From NCBI GenBank assembly GCA_945889015.1, contig CAMDBL010000006.1, positions 1 to 49,232 of the forward strand: 49,232 nucleotides of DNA, read 5' to 3'. The notes beneath the pieces are model-generated. The model made no database searches, was not told the origin of the DNA, and saw nothing but the letters and a program-made list of their open reading frames with translations. How positions within the stretch are numbered: position 1 is the stretch's first letter; each line of letters starts with the position of its first letter. Shown here piece after piece: positions 45,156-49,232 of this stretch. The position numbers were made by a program, and so were the translations under genes. The stretch comes from Devosia equisanguinis. GTDB taxonomy: Bacteria > Pseudomonadota > Alphaproteobacteria > Rhizobiales > Hyphomicrobiaceae.

Positions 45156-46811
45156 TCACCCCACCTGCTCCAGCGAGCCGGAATAGCGCACCAGCAACCC
45201 GCCGACCGGCAGCCGCGCCTCCACCGAGAAGCGATAGCGGCCGCCTTCCTCCCATTCCCGCGTCTCGATACCGGGCCAGAGGGCTCGCGGCAGCGGCAGG
45301 CCGAGCACGCTGACACCGGCGAGACGCAGCGACAAACCGCCATCCCCGGTGACGACAGGATCGAAGCTCAACCGCGACGGCCCGACACTCTCGCGAATTT
45401 GTGGCCCGTCCTGGGCCTGGCGCGACCGGAAAATGCGGCCGCCAAAATCTCGTGACCACGTCTCACCCCTGCCCGCAGGAGCGAACGAGACCGTCAACGG
45501 CACGCCGCGTCCGGGTCTCGGCAATCCCGCGATCGCCGCCGCGATCCGGGCGAGCAACGACGTGCCGCGATCGACGTCGGCGACACCGCGCCAAAGACTT
45601 GCAGTGCTGGTGCGGTGCAGCGCTCGCACCTGCTCCGGCAGCAACTCGAAGCGTCGCCCCAGCACGCGGGCGTACAACGACACATCCTGGTCGTAGGCAC
45701 CGATGTCGAGGTCGGCCACCTCGGCCTGGATCTGGTCCAGCGTGACCAGCCCGACGCAGGGCATCGCCCCGGTCAGCACCTCCTCGCCGCGGGCGAGCCT
45801 GCGCGCCAGCAACACGGCCGCGATCGTGGGGATGTAGGGGCCGTGCCCGTTCATCGCCTCCAGGTGCCAGTCGATCCGCTTTTCCTCGCCGGTAGCATCG
45901 TTGCCCTCGAGGGTGACGAACATGCCGCCGCGATCGGTGCCGAGAAAGCCGAGGCGGCGCTTCATCGCCAGCAACGGGGCGGCGAGCCAGCCCGGCCGGC
46001 GCAGCAAGCCCAGCCGCACGAGCCACGACACCAGCCAGAGCCCGAGATGAAAGGCGCCCACCTCGACACCGGCTTTGAATCGGACCGTCTCGATGCCGGA
46101 ATAGCGGGAGGGAAACAGCCCGAGATCGGGGATATCGCAATAACCCATCCAGCGCCGGCCGATGCCGGGAAAGCGATGCCGGCCGATCCCCTGCCAGCCG
46201 TGCACGGTCTGGCAGCGCCCTGCGATCCGCGTCGAGAACGGCAAGCCGACCGCGCCCAGGATCGATGCCGTCGTCGCCTCGCCCGGATCGAAGCTGTTGC
46301 CGGGCGAGATGCCGTAGGTGATCGACCGCAGGCGAGCGAAGCGCCCCGCGTAATGATCGACGACGGCCGAGGACACCGCCGGCACCGTGCTCGCGCCCGA
46401 GACCACCAGAACACCGGCGGCCTTGGCCGCGGCGTCCAGCACACCGACGCCGGTGACGAAAGCCCGGGCATCCGCGAGGTCGACGTAGTGCATGCCGGCC
46501 GATATGGCGGCCTCGGCGAGCCGATAGTCCTGCGACTGGAACGGCCCCGATGCGTTGACGACGACCTTGGCACCGGTCTGGCGCAGGGCTTCCGCATCGA
46601 CCGTCGTGACGTCGAGCGCGACATGCTCCGCTGCTCGGCCGGTCATTCTCGACAAGGCCTGCGCCGCCATCGCGGCGCGCGACGCGGACCGGCCGGCGAC
46701 GACGACCGCAAGATCGCGCTCGCGCCCCAGTCGCTCTGTCGCCCGCGAGCCGAACACGCCGTAGCCACCGACGACCAGGACGCGCGAAACGGCGGACGGC
46801 GGATTGCTCAG
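45156..46811 (-). CDS. Saccharopine-dehydrogenase-like NAD(P)-binding protein with DUF4166-type C-terminus
   Basis: A 551-residue protein if started at CTG 46811. The N-terminal Rossmann domain resembles saccharopine reductase: VLVVGGYGVFGSRATERL, then NASGPFQSQDYRLAEAAISAGMHYVDLADARAF and SGASTVPAVSSAVVDHYAGRF. The last 200 residues (VLGRRFELLPEQVRALH onward, with WSRDFGGRIFRS) look like a DUF4166 domain. The first in-frame ATG/GTG/TTG is GTG 46757, which would cut the nucleotide-binding GGYGVFG in half. A stop codon lies further up, leaving CTG 46811 or 46817, behind AAGGGGTAAGG, as likely starts. Function unknown; it is not lysine biosynthesis by architecture. The L,D-transpeptidase gene is just upstream. 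Confidence 0.85.
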   Translation of the reverse strand: MSNPPSAVSRVLVVGGYGVFGSRATERLGRERDLAVVVAGRSASRAAMAAQALSRMTGRAAEHVALDVTTVDAEALRQTGAKVVVNASGPFQSQDYRLAEAAISAGMHYVDLADARAFVTGVGVLDAAAKAAGVLVVSGASTVPAVSSAVVDHYAGRFARLRSITYGISPGNSFDPGEATTASILGAVGLPFSTRIAGRCQTVHGWQGIGRHRFPGIGRRWMGYCDIPDLGLFPSRYSGIETVRFKAGVEVGAFHLGLWLVSWLVRLGLLRRPGWLAAPLLAMKRRLGFLGTDRGGMFVTLEGNDATGEEKRIDWHLEAMNGHGPYIPTIAAVLLARRLARGEEVLTGAMPCVGLVTLDQIQAEVADLDIGAYDQDVSLYARVLGRRFELLPEQVRALHRTSTASLWRGVADVDRGTSLLARIAAAIAGLPRPGRGVPLTVSFAPAGRGETWSRDFGGRIFRSRQAQDGPQIRESVGPSRLSFDPVVTGDGGLSLRLAGVSVLGLPLPRALWPGIETREWEEGGRYRFSVEARLPVGGLLVRYSGSLEQVG

Positions 46812-46844
46812 CGACAGCGGCCTTACCCCTTCTCCCGCCCCGGA

Positions 46845-48032
46845 TCAGCGGCGCGACACCGCCACCCGTGACCGCGCAGTCGTGGCCTTCGCCCGGTTCA
46901 CCAAGTGTTGATGCTTCAGCTCGACGAACTTGCGGCAGCTAGCGCGTGCCGGGGAACACGGCCTCGCGGTCGATCGGGGGGCTGCTGCTTGCTGCCTCGG
47001 CGTTGCCCGAGACGACGCGGCGCTTGAGCTGCTTGACCCGCGTGCCGCCAAGCTTGCTTGGAGCAGTCTCGCTCTCTGAATGAGCTGAACTCGCGACCTT
47101 ATGAGATTGAGCGCCGGCACTTGGGCTGCCGCCAGCCGGGCTGACGCATGACGCGGTGACTGCTCCCACTCCTGGATGGCGGCGAGCGTCTCGCCGCACA
47201 CGGCTAAAGGGCCGGCGTCGCCCACCTCCGGGGGCGCGATATCCTGGAATTGATATCGCTTCTCGCAGACGCTGACTTTCGGCGGATACTTGGTGCGCTC
47301 GAAGGCGTCGTAGCCCTCCTTCAGGTTGAGCCAGAAGTCCTTCCACTCGTTGTCCTCGACGAGCGCCAGGTTCTGCTCCGTCATGCGGAACGGGAAGGCG
47401 TGCACCGGGATGTGGTCCTGCCCCTCCTTCAGGGCCGCCTCGGTGACACGCCAGATCTCCTCGATGATCGTGTCGGTCATCGCGAAGCAGCCGATCGACG
47501 AGCAGCCGCCGTGGATGAGAAGGTAGGAGCCGGTGCGCTCGAACGACTTGTCGAGGGCGTTCGGGAAGCCGAGGTTGAGCGCCTTGGGATGGCGCGCCGA
47601 GCGGTGGAGCTGGCGCCTGTTGATCGTGTAGAATCCTTCCGGGGTCTGCTTGTCGCTCTCGCGCACCTTGGGGCCGATGGTGCCGGACCACTGACAGACG
47701 GGGTAGGTGGCGAACAGGACGTAGCGCCCGTCCTTCATCATCCACAGCTCGAGCTCGGATTCCGCCTTGAAGGCGCGGATGAAGACGTTCGCGCCGAGCT
47801 TGATGCCACGGGCGGCGAGACGCTCGTCGAAGGCCGACAGATCCGGCGTGCCCGGCAACGGAAGCGCGCCTTCCGCCGCCGCCCTTTGCCGCTCGATGCG
47901 GTCGGCCGCCACGTCCTTCAACTCGACGGTGAGTGCGCCGGCGGGCCCGCTCGGCACCGCGACAAGGCACAGGAGCACCGCGACCACGGCGGCCGCGAAC
48001 GCAGAACCAGACTTGACCTCGAAGTGACGCAT
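46845..48032 (-). CDS. L,D-transpeptidase (YkuD) family protein, C-terminus probably frameshifted
   Basis: Exported peptidoglycan-modifying enzyme. Signal peptide about residues 8-33 (ending AGALTVE); the YkuD catalytic domain is about 85-240 with the active site LLIHGGCSSIGCFAMTD (His and nucleophile Cys). TPEGFYTINRRQLHRSARHPKALNLGFPN is typical of the murein transpeptidase branch. Up to about residue 287 (near 47165) the frame is well supported. Beyond that the continuing frame gives Arg/Ser-rich junk to 46845, whereas the adjacent frame gives plausible coding sequence with GC-rich third positions (RVKQLKRRVVSGNAEA...PPIDREAVFPGTR) and stops at 46939. A frameshift or sequencing error near 47165 is likely, in which case the gene ends at 46939. 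The start at ATG 48032 fits the signal peptide. Confidence 0.85.
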   Translation of the reverse strand: MRHFEVKSGSAFAAAVVAVLLCLVAVPSGPAGALTVELKDVAADRIERQRAAAEGALPLPGTPDLSAFDERLAARGIKLGANVFIRAFKAESELELWMMKDGRYVLFATYPVCQWSGTIGPKVRESDKQTPEGFYTINRRQLHRSARHPKALNLGFPNALDKSFERTGSYLLIHGGCSSIGCFAMTDTIIEEIWRVTEAALKEGQDHIPVHAFPFRMTEQNLALVEDNEWKDFWLNLKEGYDAFERTKYPPKVSVCEKRYQFQDIAPPEVGDAGPLAVCGETLAAIQEWEQSPRHASARLAAAQVPALNLIRSRVQLIQRARLLQASLAARGSSSSSAASSRATPRQQAAAPRSTARPCSPARASCRKFVELKHQHLVNRAKATTARSRVAVSRR

Positions 48033-48274
48033 CGACAGCCATATTGCTCGGAGTTGATGGAACGGCCCTGGTCGGGCCCCCCTCCGCCGGCCGGGACGAT
48101 AGCAGGAGGAGGCGGAGCGCGCGACGCCATTCCGAAGCTATGCTGACTTCGCCCCGGCGAATGCCCCGCCGCCGTGACGCAGCGGCCACGAGTGAGACGC
48201 GGCATCTGGCGTGAGGCTGAAATGGACATCGTGCCGAGCCTCTCACTTCTCACTCCTCTTCCCCTTCTTCTCAT
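48033..48274. other. Upstream region of the L,D-transpeptidase, no gene seen
   Basis: 242 bases. It should contain the promoter of the transpeptidase gene; I could not assign one. No open frame here looks real on either strand. Confidence 0.4.
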
Positions 48275-48646
48275 TTACGCACGCGCAGTGACTTGCATCT
48301 GCACATCCCTGCAGACACGAGCCGAAGCGGGGTCGGGCGCCGGAGGCGGCCGTGTAGAATTTTGTAGGGCCGTCTCCGGCGCCCGTTCGACCGGCGATTT
48401 TGGGACGGGATCGCGCTCGGCGCTGCCCTTGGGACAGTCAGGGGAAGGTTGACCCTTCCGCCCCACCACCTGCGTCCAGCAGCCCCGGCGGGCCACGCCA
48501 TTGCTGACGATCCTGCCGCGGCCGGCGATCCCGACCTCCGTGGCCAACAACGTCCGTCCGACGTTGCCTAGGCCCCGGCGCCGCCTCCTTCCCGCGTGCT
48601 CCGACGGATCGATCACGCCCCGCATCGGAAAGGACGCGCCCATCAT
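48275..48646 (-). CDS. Doubtful small protein, unknown
   Basis: A 123-residue frame, ATG at 48646. The first two thirds have GC-rich third positions and contain RRGCWTQVVGRKGQPSPDCP, a two-Cys motif that looks protein-like. The last third runs through a long DNA hairpin (48335-48384) and looks non-coding. No signal peptide, no recognised domain and no clear Shine-Dalgarno. It could be a decaying gene. Confidence 0.3.
   Translation of the reverse strand: MMGASFPMRGVIDPSEHAGRRRRRGLGNVGRTLLATEVGIAGRGRIVSNGVARRGCWTQVVGRKGQPSPDCPKGSAERDPVPKSPVERAPETALQNSTRPPPAPDPASARVCRDVQMQVTARA
48335..48384. repeat. Long perfect hairpin
   Basis: A 17-bp stem with a single G-T pair (GGGCGCCGGAGGCGGCC/GGCCGTCTCCGGCGCCC) and a 16-base AT-rich loop; GGTC/GACC just outside can extend it. 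The loop GTGTAGAATTTTGTAG contrasts with the GC-rich stem. It could be a regulatory RNA element, a terminator or a dispersed palindrome. Confidence 0.7.
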
Positions 48647-48721
48647 AACCCCGCTGGAACTCCCGAGGATAAGTCGGGGGATGGGGGTGGTTTGGAGGGA
48701 GAGATTGCGTCCGGGCGCAGT

Positions 48722-48795
48722 CCCTCTCCCCGTCCTTCAAGCGGAGAGGGACAGAGCCTGCCCCGGGCCCTTGACCCGGGGTGAGGGGCGGCACT
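48722..48795. repeat. REP-like extragenic palindromic repeat
   Basis: Two hairpins in tandem, CCCTCTCC/GGAGAGGG (48722-48750) and CCCCGGG/CCCGGGG (48761-48781), then GTGAGGGGCGGC. From memory this order is the dispersed CCCTCTCC...GAGAGGG...GGGTGAGGGG element found between genes in many Hyphomicrobiales. Confidence 0.65.
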
Positions 48796-48944
48796 TGGGC
48801 GGCGCTGGCCACAGCGAGCGTCTGCTTGCCAAGATTGACCGACCACGCCGGACGCGGCACCTTGGCCGTCGCTCTTGACCCGAAGCGGACCGGACGAAGA
48901 GGTAGCAGTGCGTCCGCTTTCCTTTGCGCTAGCCGAAATCGTCA
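48796..48944. other. Intergenic DNA between the REP-like element and the CHAT remnant
   Basis: About 150 bases with no gene or clear signal. Together with 48647-48721 and the two palindromes it forms the largest poorly coding block of the window. Confidence 0.4.
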
Positions 48945-49232
48945 CTACTCCACCGTCGCCGCTCCTTCACCAACCAGGACGAACGGCGCCCAGACAGAGG
49001 GATGCGCTGCCCACGGCTGGGAGCTGTCGTCCACAAGCGCGACCATCGCGCGACGGAAAGCTTCTGAGCGGCCGATACTAGAGTCCTGCTTCAGTGCCTT
49101 CATTTCCGCGACATCTACGTAACTCGCTGACCTAATGATCGAATCAGGTAGATCGCTTGCCGTGGGCGGTATCACTCGGCGGGTGAAGGCAGATGCGAAG
49201 CTTCGAGATCGTGCGATCGAGCACCGATACGC
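48945..49232 (-). CDS. C-terminal end of a CHAT-domain protein (partial, possibly a remnant)
   Basis: The last 95 residues of a minus-strand frame that is open to the right edge. The final stretch SSIGRSEAFRRAMVALVDDSS...AHPSVWAPFVLVGEG is the characteristic end of CHAT (caspase HetF-associated with TPRs) domains, usually found at the C-terminus of long TPR proteins. The 45 residues before it (AYRCSIARSRSFASAFTRRV...DVAEMKAL) do not fit the domain, and no other frame does better, so the gene may be broken or divergent. The stretch is less GC-rich than the rest of the window, hinting at acquired DNA. The rest lies outside the window. Confidence 0.5.
   Translation of the reverse strand, partial: AYRCSIARSRSFASAFTRRVIPPTASDLPDSIIRSASYVDVAEMKALKQDSSIGRSEAFRRAMVALVDDSSQPWAAHPSVWAPFVLVGEGAATVE

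Noticed and set aside
48438-48860. 140-codon minus-strand frame
   Set aside because: It is a translation of the REP-like palindromes and flanking non-coding DNA.

Overview
The window is GC-rich, densely coding chromosomal DNA. It looks like an alphaproteobacterium of the order Hyphomicrobiales (Rhizobiales). The indicators are a RegB/RegA (ActS/ActR, PrrB/PrrA) redox two-component pair, a PodJ-like coiled-coil/Sel1 polar protein, a class A RNase P RNA of alphaproteobacterial type, a MASE1-HWE histidine kinase, an intracellular PHA depolymerase and several LivFGHMK-type uptake genes. No prophage, transposase, CRISPR array, rRNA or tRNA was seen. The assignment rests on family recognition only; no search was run.

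Layout. 1-1.4 kb: the 3' end of thiC and a small secreted Cys-pair protein. 1.7-4.1 kb: an unusually long amidase-signature enzyme. 4.1-5.5 kb: a small thiol/sulfur cluster (KQNT-motif protein, DUF2892 membrane protein, CxxC AhpD-like protein) divergent from a single-domain rhodanese, with an AT-rich inverted repeat between them. 5.9-13 kb: housekeeping and envelope genes: cytochrome c, HrpB helicase, fasciclin protein, PyrE, a redoxin with a His/Cys-rich tail, an NfeD-like membrane protein and arabinose-5-phosphate isomerase. 13-14.6 kb: an outer-membrane beta-barrel protein. 14.7-19.7 kb: a complete branched-chain-amino-acid-type ABC importer operon that carries an AtzH-like gene.

20-26.5 kb: catabolic genes (HpcH/HpaI aldolase, D-2-hydroxyacid dehydrogenase, lambda-crystallin-type 3-hydroxyacyl-CoA dehydrogenase, crotonase with its LysR regulator, CnbZ-like deaminase) with a PilZ protein among them. 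The importer and these enzymes may form one scavenging/degradation region for a small nitrogenous or aromatic acid. That link is inference from proximity.

26.5-34 kb: a MASE1-PAS-HWE kinase downstream of a cyclic-nucleotide-binding patatin phospholipase, then rnpB on the opposite strand, then the PodJ-like protein. 34.4-37.7 kb: a small exported coiled-coil protein translationally coupled to a YjbQ-family protein, phaZ, and an SCO1/SenC copper chaperone. 37.9-45 kb: a 1275-residue coiled-coil protein ending in a PilZ domain and containing 60-residue tandem repeats, then regB and regA, then a membrane protein with a cytoplasmic coiled-coil tail. 45-48 kb: a saccharopine-reductase-like protein whose Rossmann motif lies before its first canonical start codon, and an L,D-transpeptidase that seems frameshifted near its C-terminus. 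48-49.2 kb: mostly repeat-like intergenic DNA and the C-terminal end of a CHAT-domain protein running off the edge.

The strongest candidates for something undescribed are the repeat-built PilZ coiled-coil protein inserted beside a rearranged senC/regB/regA locus, and the redoxin with a 64-residue metal-binding-like tail.
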